From assembly GCF_045999315.1 (NCBI RefSeq), contig NZ_CP174607.1, positions 3,720,001 through 3,784,000 on the forward strand: 64,000 nt of DNA. Direction: 5' to 3'. Below the pieces are notes generated by a model. It saw only the letters and a program-made list of their open reading frames with translations, did not search any database and was not told the origin of the DNA. A program made the position numbers and the translations under genes. Within the stretch, counting starts at the first letter, position 1, and each line of letters starts with the position of its first letter. The stretch comes from Peredibacter sp045999315 (GTDB lineage: Bacteria > Bdellovibrionota > Bacteriovoracia > Bacteriovoracales > Bacteriovoracaceae). Positions 35,531 through 43,608 of the stretch are shown piece after piece.

Positions 35531-35899
35531 TTAAAGTTGATACTCGCAGTTCATCAGAACATCATATTTCTTATTCAGAAACTGTCCTACGAACCATCCG
35601 TCTCTCCATGGCCTTCCACCCATGATTTGAATCACCAGGCTTGAATTGTTTTCTGCTGAAACATAAGAGTACTTATATTCATCGTGAGTGAAAGCGACCT
35701 TGTTGAATTCTTCATTCACCCCGCCCCAGCGGTCCGACTTGGTGTAGATCGCCATCACCATTTCATTATTCATTTCTTTGATAAGTACGCCTTCTACGCC
35801 TTTGTTGGTTTCAATGGGATCACACCAAAAAATGGTTTTATCAGCAGCATGAGAAGCAAAAGCAAGGGACAGAAGTAGCGATGCTAGAATTGTTTTCAT
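35531..35899 (-). CDS. Small exported protein of unknown function (122 residues)
   Basis: Starts with a Sec signal peptide (MKTILASLLLSLAFASHA). The mature 104 residues contain two Cys (TIFWCDPIE near residue 26 and MNCEYQL at the end) and alternating hydrophobic/charged strands (VMAIYTKSDRW, VIQIMGGRPW), consistent with a small beta domain held by one disulphide. Function unknown. Its stop is directly next to that of the HD-GYP-like gene. Confidence 0.65.
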   Translation of the reverse strand: MKTILASLLLSLAFASHAADKTIFWCDPIETNKGVEGVLIKEMNNEMVMAIYTKSDRWGGVNEEFNKVAFTHDEYKYSYVSAENNSSLVIQIMGGRPWRDGWFVGQFLNKKYDVLMNCEYQL

Positions 35900-36114
35900 A
35901 AAAATCCTTTTTTATTGAACGACTGACTTATTTTAAGAAGCGCAAACAGCAACGAAAAGGTCTGCTGTGCCGAGTTCAACAAAAGATTAATAAAGATTGA
36001 TTCGCAAAGTTTTCGGAACAACTAAAAGTTCCTCACCCCGCTCCAAAAACCACGATTGACGGGCCTTCAGCGCAACTCTTACTTTTTTGGGCAACTAAAA
36101 CCTAAGAGGTATTT

Positions 36115-36516
36115 ATGAAAGCATTGGCCGTTCTAGCAGTTACTTTAATGATCTCGAGTGCGCACGCTTCTTATATGCGAACTACCTGCTCTAACTCTAC
36201 CGGAACAGTGATGTGGGAGACCGGTTACGAGAGCAATAAAATTAGCCTTAAATACGCTCAATTCGTGGAAGGCACACTTACCCTTGATATCGACCAAGTC
36301 GACATCGACTTCCCAAAAGAGGTCCTCATTTCTGAAAAGACCATGAGTAGTTGCGAATATATGTCACATTCAAAGGTCTTTGCCGGTAAGGTCCGCATCA
36401 CTCCTTCGGCCTCTCACCCTCATGTTTTACGGGGTAATTTCCCGGAAAATATGGTGGAAACCGAGGTGATTTGTACTTTTCAGTCTAATAATGAGCTTCC
36501 TTGCCCAACCCGCTAA
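36115..36516 (+). CDS. Small exported protein of unknown function (133 residues)
   Basis: Signal peptide MKALAVLAVTLMISSAHA. The mature part holds four Cys (TTCSN, SSCEYM, VICTF, LPCPT), likely two disulphides, and a beta-rich pattern. Function unknown. AAGAGG stands before the ATG. It is followed by the tRNA-Gly promoter; no terminator is evident before it, so read-through into the tRNA is possible. Confidence 0.65.
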   Translation: MKALAVLAVTLMISSAHASYMRTTCSNSTGTVMWETGYESNKISLKYAQFVEGTLTLDIDQVDIDFPKEVLISEKTMSSCEYMSHSKVFAGKVRITPSASHPHVLRGNFPENMVETEVICTFQSNNELPCPTR

Positions 36517-36545
36517 TTTTTTTCAAAATCTTTGAAAAAACTCGG

Positions 36546-36575
36546 TTGACAAGTTTGAGCGGCTAGCATTAATAT
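36546..36575 (+). promoter_or_regulatory. Sigma-70 promoter of tRNA-Gly
   Basis: Consensus TTGACA at 36546-36551 and TAATAT at 36570-36575 with an 18 base spacer, about 15 bases before the tRNA 5' end. Confidence 0.75.
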
Positions 36576-36589
36576 CTGATGCACTTAAC

Positions 36590-36665
36590 GCGGTTTTAGC
36601 TCAGTTGGTAGAGCGTCTGCTTGCCATGCAGAAGGTCGTCAGTTCGAATCTGATAAGCCGCTCCA
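36590..36665 (+). tRNA. tRNA-Gly (GCC)
   Basis: A complete 76-base cloverleaf with encoded CCA. The acceptor GCGGTTT pairs with AAGCCGC (one G-U), the D stem is GCTC/GAGC, and the anticodon stem TCTGC/GCAGA closes the loop TTGCCAT. The anticodon is therefore GCC, read as Gly. The T-loop is TTCGAAT and the T stem GTCAG/CTGAT. The discriminator is T (U), as in bacterial tRNA-Gly. It is single, with its own promoter and terminator. Confidence 0.95.
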
Positions 36666-36680
36666 AAATTATTCGAAATA

Positions 36681-36710
36681 AAAAGCCTCCCTTGTGGAGG
36701 CTTTTTTTTT
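36681..36710 (+). terminator. Rho-independent terminator after tRNA-Gly
   Basis: A stem AAAAGCCTCC / GGAGGCTTTT with a 5-base loop, followed by nine T. Confidence 0.92.
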
Positions 36711-36845
36711 GCTCACTTTCACTACGTGCCTTCGGACCTTAATTCATGAGTCTTCCACCCTCTTTCCATCTTTTGGCACCTCATCCCTAAGAATAGCTTA
36801 AAAGGTCCTACTGTCTAAAAATTGGTCAGTACGTAATAAATTCCT

Positions 36846-36859
36846 GACCCGTCAGGGTC
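36846..36859. promoter_or_regulatory. Dyad upstream of the exported-toxin operon
   Basis: GACCC-GTCA-GGGTC forms an inverted repeat (and an overlapping CTGAC/GTCAG) about 55 bases before the GTG start of the operon at 36914. A weak TAAAAT at 36886 could be a -10. Possibly an operator; low confidence. The rest of 36711-36913 shows nothing. Confidence 0.3.
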
Positions 36860-36913
36860 GCTCCCACATCTATTAATCAAGGCCTTAAAATACCCATACT
36901 TTAAGGAGCCACC

Positions 36914-37756
36914 GTGAAAATACAACTAACAGTATTAGGATTAATACTCGCCACTAAATTATTGGCCGGAACTACGGCCACCACAATCTCACCTGTGGCC
37001 TGGAACATCATCCTTGAAGAAGAAAAAGTTATATCCAAAGTGTTGAACAACTCAAATGAAGATCTCATTTGTTCCAAGCAAGTAGAGGTCTCCATGCATG
37101 ATGAGACTGGATACGATCGTCAGCGACTTGTTGTTACATTTGCAAATCAAATCATTCCTGCCCGTCAAATGAGATACTTTGAACTTAATAGAAGTAACTT
37201 AAACCGCGAATACAAAATGCTCAGCTTCGGTGATGTTAAAACTCATGAAAAAGAAGTTTGTGTCCCATTTAATGGGACCGGTGTCGAGATTACAAAAGCG
37301 ATTACTGGCGCTCTTAGAAATTCAGATCTTGAGGCCGCAAAACAGGCCTATCAATTGGCCACGAATAAAAACGAAATTAAATATTTAGATCTAAGCAATT
37401 CAAACTTCAACTCAGATCTGAGTTTTCTTAATCTGAACTATGTTGATACGACGAATACTCCATATGAAGAAAGAAATCCTCCTACTGATGATGGCAAGGT
37501 TTGCAAAAGAAGAAAGAATGCCATCTGTGGATTCATGTATTTCGAAAAACAAAACAAGCTATGCAAGAACACAGAGTGCTGTTTAGCAACCGACAAGAAC
37601 AATAACTGTACACTTGAATTCAGCTGTTCTCGGAAATCCCTCACTCCTGCCTGGTGCAGAATCGCTGATCACGGGGTCGAAGATGTCTGGAGCTGCTTTA
37701 ACCAAAAAACAAAATCAGGTGACTGGCGTCTGTGTAATCCAGTTAAGGGGCTTTAA
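36914..37756 (+). CDS. Exported Cys-rich protein, first gene of the five-gene operon
   Basis: GTG start with AAGGAG 5 bases upstream; 280 residues. Signal peptide MKIQLTVLGLILATKLLAG. The first 110 mature residues look like a beta-sandwich-type domain (IILEEEKVISKVLNNSNED, RLVVTFANQIIPARQMRYFE). After a helical middle, the last 80 residues contain about 11 Cys (CKRRKNAICG, CKNTECCLATD, NNCTLEFSCSRK, AWCRIAD, WSCFNQK, RLCNP), a tightly disulphide-bonded module. I do not recognise a family. It lies 3 bp before the next gene, so co-expression is certain. It may be the extracellular or surface partner of the toxin-like protein encoded by gene 4. Confidence 0.75.
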   Translation: MKIQLTVLGLILATKLLAGTTATTISPVAWNIILEEEKVISKVLNNSNEDLICSKQVEVSMHDETGYDRQRLVVTFANQIIPARQMRYFELNRSNLNREYKMLSFGDVKTHEKEVCVPFNGTGVEITKAITGALRNSDLEAAKQAYQLATNKNEIKYLDLSNSNFNSDLSFLNLNYVDTTNTPYEERNPPTDDGKVCKRRKNAICGFMYFEKQNKLCKNTECCLATDKNNNCTLEFSCSRKSLTPAWCRIADHGVEDVWSCFNQKTKSGDWRLCNPVKGL

Positions 37757-37759
37757 ACA

Positions 37760-39253
37760 ATGAAAACATCATCATTCGTTTTTACAACAGTCTCGTTTAT
37801 AGCATGCATGAGCGCTTGGTCTCATCCAACTGTCCATCCTTCTCATCCAGAAAGTTTCGTAACTATTAACAATATTAAAAATAGTACGAATTCTAATCTT
37901 CTATTAGACGACAGGGATCCAAGTGTCATCTATGTTCTTCCCCCAAATAGAGAGATGAATCCGGTCGAAGTTTCTCTCAACAAAGAGGCCTCGAACGATT
38001 GTTCGGAAATGGTGAAAGAGGAACAAAAAGTTCAAGAGATCGAAGCTTCGATAGAGAATCTTGAGATCAAAATCGAAGAAAAAGAAGATCAAATCTCTGA
38101 ATTAGGAATTCGACAACTGGCGATCGTTAAAGAGCAAAATAAACTCGTTCGAGAGCATGCTAATTTAAACACGATTAAGGAATACGATCAAAAATTAGAG
38201 GAAGTGATTGGCCTACTGACCGAGGCCCTACAACAAAAGCAGAAGTGTAAAACTGCTGAGTGCAAAGCTACAGAGACAGAAAAGATTAATCAACTCGCCA
38301 TTTCCAAGGACGAAATAGTCCAAACGATTGATAACTATTTAGACAATTCTCCAGAGGCCGCTCAGTATAAAAAACTAAATACTGAGTATAACGACATCGA
38401 AAATCTGGCGCTCAAATTATTTTCAGAGAATGATCAAACTCAAGAAAACATCCAAGCGCTTGAAGGCGAAATTGAACTACTGGATCAGGAAATTGCTTCA
38501 AAGCTAAAAAAATCCGTTACGGTTGAACTGTCGTTTAATAGTAACTGGGATGAAAACATTAATAAAATCAAAAAAGAAAATCGTGGTTTTTTATTTGAGA
38601 AGGCCCAAATTAACTCTGCTTCAGTAAAAAATGAATTTCTGGATGAAAACTTCAATCGCTATCCAGAATCATTCACAAAAAAATTGGACATTGAGCTTTC
38701 ACGATACTGTGAATTTAAACATTCTGACTTATTAAAGAAAAAGCATCATAAAGAAGGTCATCAAATCCTGGCCATTACTTATGAATATCTAGTGAACCCT
38801 TTGAACTCTGCGACTGTGACCTATGATCTGGCGAAGGCCCAAAACTTCATCAATACTAAATATGATACTCATCCCGTAGAAATTCTTAAAGGTGCTCTCT
38901 CTGCTACCCTTCCGGCCACCGCAAGTAAGAGCATGAAGGACTTTTATGGCCTGGAAGTGTTCCAGCTTTATGTGGCCAATAAACTAGTCACTAAAAAATG
39001 GTCAAAGACTTTTAAACATCCGGAACTTCCAAACTATGGCTCATTTATGGTTCAGCCTATTCTTAAAGAGCTGTACCCGCTTCCTGCATTTTGGAAAACC
39101 TTTCCTTTTGTGCCTCCTCATTTCCCATTCAACATGTACCATGCGGTTTTAAAAATTCCCGTTTCTTTAAAAGGTGCTGAGAAAGTTCAACTAACTCCAG
39201 GTCAGCTGACTACACTTGATTGGATCAGTTCAGCGGAAATTAGAAGAGAATAG
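37760..39253 (+). CDS. Exported long coiled-coil protein, second gene of the operon
   Basis: A 497-residue protein with a signal peptide (MKTSSFVFTTVSFIACMSAWS). After a short His/Pro/Ser-rich stretch and VIYVLPPNREMN come about 170 residues of near-continuous coiled coil (roughly 85-255, heptads such as VQEIEASIENLEIKIEEKED). It carries a few Cys (CSEM, QKCKTAEC). The C-terminal 230 residues look alpha/beta and include HKEGHQILAITYEYLV and FVPPHFPFNMYHAVLKIP. No family recognised. It is probably periplasmic or secreted, with a rod-like stalk. The next gene begins 1 bp after its stop. Confidence 0.75.
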   Translation: MKTSSFVFTTVSFIACMSAWSHPTVHPSHPESFVTINNIKNSTNSNLLLDDRDPSVIYVLPPNREMNPVEVSLNKEASNDCSEMVKEEQKVQEIEASIENLEIKIEEKEDQISELGIRQLAIVKEQNKLVREHANLNTIKEYDQKLEEVIGLLTEALQQKQKCKTAECKATETEKINQLAISKDEIVQTIDNYLDNSPEAAQYKKLNTEYNDIENLALKLFSENDQTQENIQALEGEIELLDQEIASKLKKSVTVELSFNSNWDENINKIKKENRGFLFEKAQINSASVKNEFLDENFNRYPESFTKKLDIELSRYCEFKHSDLLKKKHHKEGHQILAITYEYLVNPLNSATVTYDLAKAQNFINTKYDTHPVEILKGALSATLPATASKSMKDFYGLEVFQLYVANKLVTKKWSKTFKHPELPNYGSFMVQPILKELYPLPAFWKTFPFVPPHFPFNMYHAVLKIPVSLKGAEKVQLTPGQLTTLDWISSAEIRRE

Positions 39254-39254
39254 T

Positions 39255-40196
39255 ATGATCAACTTCAAAACTCTTTTCACTATATCTCTTGCCCTATCAT
39301 CTACCGTTTATGGGCAAACGGACTTCTGGAATAGAAACGAAGCATGTCGTTTGGTTCAAAACTCAATGAACTGTAGCGGCATTGAGAATGCGGTGAGTTT
39401 GAAAAACTGCTACCTCAATTACACTAGAAACGTTAGAGCGTGCTCAGAATGGGTAAAAAGAGATCAAGAACAACGCCTAAAGGCCATCCAGGATAATGGA
39501 AGTTCTAAGACCGCAAGTATCAAGAAAAAAGCTTCAGAGGTCCTGGAAAAGAACTACGAAATCTATTCAGGTAAGCACATTGAGACCATTGATAAAACCA
39601 TGATGGATTTCATCAAAGGTAGTCAGTTTCTCAGAGACTTTATGGGAGTTCTAAACCCTCGAATTTTACCTCAGGTCTATGATATTTCTGATAAGACAGA
39701 TGCTGCCATTAAAAAGGGCCTTGAAATTTATAAACAGCTTGCATCGTCAGCGCCGGACTCAATGAAATCCTATGAGCAGTTAATTGCTGATTTCAACAAA
39801 CTTCTCCAACGCCTAAATGTTCAGGAACATAATTATCAATTCGAATATTCACATACAAAAACAAAGATCCTTGCTCTTCAATATGATGAGAACAGGACAC
39901 AACTTCTTGCGGCCCTTGAAAACACAGGGTTTGTGATTACAGAAATCCAATCCATGAGATCAGGAATTAATTCTTTCAAAGAAGAACTGGCGGCCAGGAA
40001 AGATGCCCTTACCCAACCGACCTATAGTCTTTCAACTGGTCAGATTGTTCTCAATAAAATTTGGGACGCCAAAGAAAAACTAAAAACAGCAAAGGATGAT
40101 GACAAGGACGGTTTAATCAAAGAGATTAAGTTTCTTCAAAAGCTATGCGGCTCATACTATGAAGACCCTTCTGTATGTCAGTTAGAGGGGAAATAA
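39255..40196 (+). CDS. Exported helical protein, third gene of the operon
   Basis: The ATG at 39255 gives a 313-residue protein with a signal peptide (MINFKTLFTISLALSSTVYG). A small N-terminal Cys cluster follows (EACRLVQNSMNCSG, KNCYLNY, RACSEW; four Cys), then mostly helical sequence with coiled-coil tendency (residues 60-300) and a C-terminal Cys pair (LCGSYYEDPSVC). No family recognised. It starts 1 bp after the previous stop and ends 1 bp before the next start, so the four exported proteins are synthesised together. Confidence 0.7.
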   Translation: MINFKTLFTISLALSSTVYGQTDFWNRNEACRLVQNSMNCSGIENAVSLKNCYLNYTRNVRACSEWVKRDQEQRLKAIQDNGSSKTASIKKKASEVLEKNYEIYSGKHIETIDKTMMDFIKGSQFLRDFMGVLNPRILPQVYDISDKTDAAIKKGLEIYKQLASSAPDSMKSYEQLIADFNKLLQRLNVQEHNYQFEYSHTKTKILALQYDENRTQLLAALENTGFVITEIQSMRSGINSFKEELAARKDALTQPTYSLSTGQIVLNKIWDAKEKLKTAKDDDKDGLIKEIKFLQKLCGSYYEDPSVCQLEGK

Positions 40197-40197
40197 G

Positions 40198-42402
40198 ATG
40201 AGAACCATCATTGCTCTCCTGTTCTTGGTCTTCAGTAATTTATTGTTAGCAAATTCAGAAGTAAATATTCTGTGTACGAGGCTTGACGCTTATTCCGGCT
40301 GCAGACTTGCCTATCCTGACTCAAATGTCATGAATATTAATGGCAATCCTATCTTGTTTAATAACGGTCGAAATTGCTCATCTGCTCAATGTGAGTACGA
40401 AGGCTTTATTTATCCTTCTTCATTAAGAGTTGGTTCAAACTATATTGAATTCTTCATCGCCACTATTACAAATGATCCAAATTTTTATACGAAACATAGA
40501 TATGACTTCTTCTTTAATAAAAAACGTAAAGGGGAACCGGTTATTTCTGAAAGGACTGGAAATAATCAAGATCGTACCTACCAGGAAATTTATCTCGAGT
40601 TAAAAGAGATCAATCCAAAGCTTCATGAAGAGCTGGAAAAAGCAAAGGCCGAATACAGAAGATTGTATGATGCCAACTTTTTTGAAAAGATTCAAAATGA
40701 AGAGAACAAAATAAAAGAGCAGCAGAGAGAAATTGATCAGAAGATAAAAGAATTTGAAGACCTCCTGGCCGGGATGCAGGACAAGCAATTTGATCAAATT
40801 GATGCTGAAACTTTAACAAGATTAGACATTACCCAAAATCAAATTCAAATCCTTCGGGAGAGAAAAGAGGAACTTAGTCGTCTTCAATTGAACAACAGCT
40901 CGAATGTAAGGACCTCCCAAACTGCCATCGTAAACAGATATAACACTCACCGTGCAAAGGCACGAGAGTACGGTGCCTACATTCCTCCTCTACCGGCCCC
41001 ACAGAAAGGTGAAGATACACCAGGCGAAGACGTGTCCGTTTTCGTTTATGACCTCATAGACAACCTGAATACGATTATCAGAGACCACGCCTCTGCACTG
41101 GCCATGAAAGACATGGATAAGTTAGAAAGCTCCATTAAGCAATGGCAAGAACGCCTTACTTTAGTCAATGATCTTCTGCAGACCAGTCGGGATCTTAATT
41201 CTGTTGAGAAGCAACTACTGACCGACAAGACATCTGAGGGTTACGAAATCCTCTTTAAGCAAGGTCTAACCAATGATCTTTGGCTTAAAACAAATAACAT
41301 TGCTGAAACAAACCGAAAATTTGTAGATTCACTGGCCGATCAAGGTAATGAAGCGGCAAAAGAACTTAAAAAGAATCTTAACTTCACAAAGGTTCAACCG
41401 GCCCTTGCAGTAAAGATTGATGCAACTCTTGCCAAAGCAGAAACACTATCAAACAAGATTGATGCCTTTAAGCCAAAGGACAATATTGGTGAAGAAGCAA
41501 AGAAAGTTGCCAAGGCAACTCTCGATGTTGGTCTTGAGTCCATTAACGATTCAATACTGGCCAATGATGAGGAAAGTCTTAAGGCCGCGGATGAATCAAT
41601 TTCGATTGGCCTTAAAATCTTAGATTTTGGATTAAATCTTGTGCCTGTAGTTTCATCAGTGAGACCGGCCTATGAGTTATTTACCGGCAAGAACATGGTG
41701 ACTCAGGAAGAACTGAGTACAGCCGAAATAGCGATGGCGTCGATTGAGGTCATTGGTGGTCTGACAGGATTTAATGTTTTAAATGCTGTTTTTTCAAGAA
41801 CAGCGCCTATTCTTGTAAAGATTGGTAAAAAAATCTCATCTCCTTGGTCGCGCCTTGAAGTTGATAAGGCATTTCCTCAAGTTGAAAACCTTATTCAAAG
41901 CTTCAAGAAATTCCGTCGTCCTGTATTCGAATTTTTTGACTCAACCGATATTAATAAATTTATTTCGACAAAATATCCTCGTTTTACTGATCCTGCATTC
42001 AAAGGTCGAGTGCTAAGAAGATTGAGTGAAGGAAGTGAAGAGCTTTGTAGAGTCTTTACGAAGTTTAAACTTGAAGATGGGAAAATCGGTAGTACCAAGG
42101 CACCTCCGGGAGTATTCACACTAAGATGTGCCGATCTTATAGGAAAAAACCTGGATGCCATCAAAAATATGGCCTCTATCCCAGATCCAAAAAAACCTAT
42201 TATGGGATATTGGGTGACTAAGTTTTCACCACCTCCAGGCCTGACCATCTATGAAGGAGCGGCGACACCGCTTTACGGGAAAAAAGGAAACGGGATACAA
42301 TTGCTTATTGATACCAATGATAAAGAGATTCTTGAATCTATAGAAGAATCTATTGAGAAACCTATTTCGGAAGCTGCAGATGACATTTTTACCGGTTTTT
42401 AA
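40198..42402 (+). CDS. Exported polymorphic-toxin-like protein, fourth gene of the operon
   Basis: A 734-residue protein. Signal peptide MRTIIALLFLVFSNLLLA. Residues 20-120 form a Cys-containing beta region (three or four Cys, CTRLDAYSGC, GRNCSSAQC). Residues 130-235 are coiled coil, and 280-460 helical. At about 473-535, LDFGLNLVPVVSSVRPAYEL followed by FTGKNMVTQEELST and the hydrophobic AEIAMASIEVIGGLTGFNVL matches the pretoxin-type (PT-TG-like) linker found before the toxin domain in many polymorphic toxins. The final 160 residues form a small alpha/beta domain ending SPPPGLTIYEGAATP, then LYGKKGNGIQLLID, reminiscent of TNT/ADP-ribosyl-type toxins, but no catalytic triad can be assigned. 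The downstream gene overlaps it by 23 bp. Confidence 0.65.
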   Translation: MRTIIALLFLVFSNLLLANSEVNILCTRLDAYSGCRLAYPDSNVMNINGNPILFNNGRNCSSAQCEYEGFIYPSSLRVGSNYIEFFIATITNDPNFYTKHRYDFFFNKKRKGEPVISERTGNNQDRTYQEIYLELKEINPKLHEELEKAKAEYRRLYDANFFEKIQNEENKIKEQQREIDQKIKEFEDLLAGMQDKQFDQIDAETLTRLDITQNQIQILRERKEELSRLQLNNSSNVRTSQTAIVNRYNTHRAKAREYGAYIPPLPAPQKGEDTPGEDVSVFVYDLIDNLNTIIRDHASALAMKDMDKLESSIKQWQERLTLVNDLLQTSRDLNSVEKQLLTDKTSEGYEILFKQGLTNDLWLKTNNIAETNRKFVDSLADQGNEAAKELKKNLNFTKVQPALAVKIDATLAKAETLSNKIDAFKPKDNIGEEAKKVAKATLDVGLESINDSILANDEESLKAADESISIGLKILDFGLNLVPVVSSVRPAYELFTGKNMVTQEELSTAEIAMASIEVIGGLTGFNVLNAVFSRTAPILVKIGKKISSPWSRLEVDKAFPQVENLIQSFKKFRRPVFEFFDSTDINKFISTKYPRFTDPAFKGRVLRRLSEGSEELCRVFTKFKLEDGKIGSTKAPPGVFTLRCADLIGKNLDAIKNMASIPDPKKPIMGYWVTKFSPPPGLTIYEGAATPLYGKKGNGIQLLIDTNDKEILESIEESIEKPISEAADDIFTGF

Positions 42403-42826
42403 TTATGAACTTCCAGACAAAATGACCTGGAAAGAAAAACTTGAAGGGATTGAGAAGAAATTCGGAATCAAAGTTATTCCGGAGGTTGGAGAAGTGTTTA
42501 TTAATGATAAAAAACTAGAACATCTCAAAGACCGTATTAAAGAAATAGTCATTATCAAGGACAAGCTCATTATCCTTGATAAAACAAAGTATAGAAACGT
42601 TCATGCCTTCAGTCTTTCTGGCGAATGGCTTTGGGACATTGAACCATGTTCCACCAAACATGATAACGACCCGGTCTATTATAGCTATGTCAGTGCCCTA
42701 GAACAAAATGCATCAGGGAAAGATCTTTTAATCCTGGGAAATGATCCCTATTACTATGAGACAGAGTTAGAAACAGGTAAAAATACGGTTCTACAGCTTG
42801 TTAGAGATAATACCAACGAAAAATAA
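42380..42826 (+). CDS. Immunity-like cytoplasmic protein, fifth gene of the operon
   Basis: The ATG at 42380 has GGAAG 6 bases upstream and lies inside the last codons of the toxin-like gene in another frame, which indicates translational coupling. A TTG start at 42353 is less likely. The 148 residues have no signal peptide. The middle shows VHAFSLSGEWLWDIEP and the end KDLLILGNDPYYYETELETG, a beta-rich one-blade pattern often seen in immunity proteins next to polymorphic toxins (a phrase of the type F-x-x-x-G-x-x-L-W-x-I-E followed by D-x-Y-x-E-x-D-x-x-T-G). It probably neutralises the C-terminal domain of the upstream protein; inferred from position and pattern. Confidence 0.6.
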   Translation: MTFLPVFNYELPDKMTWKEKLEGIEKKFGIKVIPEVGEVFINDKKLEHLKDRIKEIVIIKDKLIILDKTKYRNVHAFSLSGEWLWDIEPCSTKHDNDPVYYSYVSALEQNASGKDLLILGNDPYYYETELETGKNTVLQLVRDNTNEK

Positions 42827-42856
42827 AAAGACCGATCTTTACGACCGGTCTTTTTT
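42826..42856. terminator. Bidirectional terminator closing the exported-toxin operon
   Basis: A stem AAAAGACCG / CGGTCTTTT with an 11-base loop, followed by TT. The A-run on the left also serves the convergent ankyrin gene. Confidence 0.75.
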
Positions 42857-42863
42857 ATAAAAA

Positions 42864-43517
42864 TCAGCGTGCACCCGCAGCTTTTAGAATTTCAACAATC
42901 TTGGTGTAATTTCTTCTTTGGGCATGTTGGAGAGGTGTGACTCCTTCTTTATCAGCAATGTTAACATCAGCTCCACCTTTAATAAGCTCTTGGATTATCT
43001 TTTGATGTGTCTCCCCACCGTCACTTAAGATGACAGCCTCAAGAAGTGCGGTCCACCCTAAACGATTGATATGGTTTACATTGATCTTGGTTTTCAAAAG
43101 CATTTTGACTGTCTCAAGATGCCCTTTCTCGGCCGCAGGAATAAGCGCAGTTCCACCATATCTATTAGTACTCTTAAGATCAGCACCTTTTTCCAGGGTC
43201 ATGGCGAGAATCTCGTTTTTTCCTTCTGCTCCTGCATAAAGATATGGAGTATCGTGCTTGGCATCTCGAGCATTAACATCTGCTCCATTTTCAATCAGTA
43301 TTTTTGCCATTTCCACACGGTTTAATTGGGTGGAATAAAGGAGTGGAGTTCTCCCTAACTCATCTCGAAGTTCTAACAATTTATCTTTTTCAGAGGCAAG
43401 AATCGCTTTGAATCCTTTGAAATCATTATTCGAGATGGCGTCATGAAGAGAAGTTGCCTGGGCCGGTGATGCCATCAGAATACCGACTAGAGTGATTAGA
43501 TTTGATAGTTTTTCCAT
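42864..43517 (-). CDS. Exported ankyrin-repeat protein
   Basis: The ATG at 43517 has AAGGAG 6 bases upstream and gives 217 residues with a signal peptide (MEKLSNLITLVGILMASPAQA). About five ankyrin repeats follow, recognisable by GRTPLLYSTQLNRVEMAKIL, GADVNARDAKHDTPYLYAGA, GGTALIPAAEKGHLETVKML, LGWTALLEAVI and GADVNIADKEGVTPLQHAQ. It is periplasmic by its signal peptide. Ankyrin proteins bind other proteins; in toxin neighbourhoods they sometimes serve as immunity factors. It converges with the toxin-like operon at a shared terminator and is divergent from a LysR gene. Confidence 0.85.
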   Translation of the reverse strand: MEKLSNLITLVGILMASPAQATSLHDAISNNDFKGFKAILASEKDKLLELRDELGRTPLLYSTQLNRVEMAKILIENGADVNARDAKHDTPYLYAGAEGKNEILAMTLEKGADLKSTNRYGGTALIPAAEKGHLETVKMLLKTKINVNHINRLGWTALLEAVILSDGGETHQKIIQELIKGGADVNIADKEGVTPLQHAQRRNYTKIVEILKAAGAR

Positions 43518-43608
43518 AAAAAACTCCTTTTTGCTCTTCATGATTTTACAACTTCTGCGTATTATTTAAAAATTAAATTAATTTATAACAATCAGTGGAA
43601 AAATTAAT

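Noticed and set aside
36590..36665. tRNA-Gly as an attachment site with a direct repeat downstream
   Set aside because: I looked for repeats of the tRNA 3' end, such as TTCGAATC, downstream in the window and found none, and no integrase is present.
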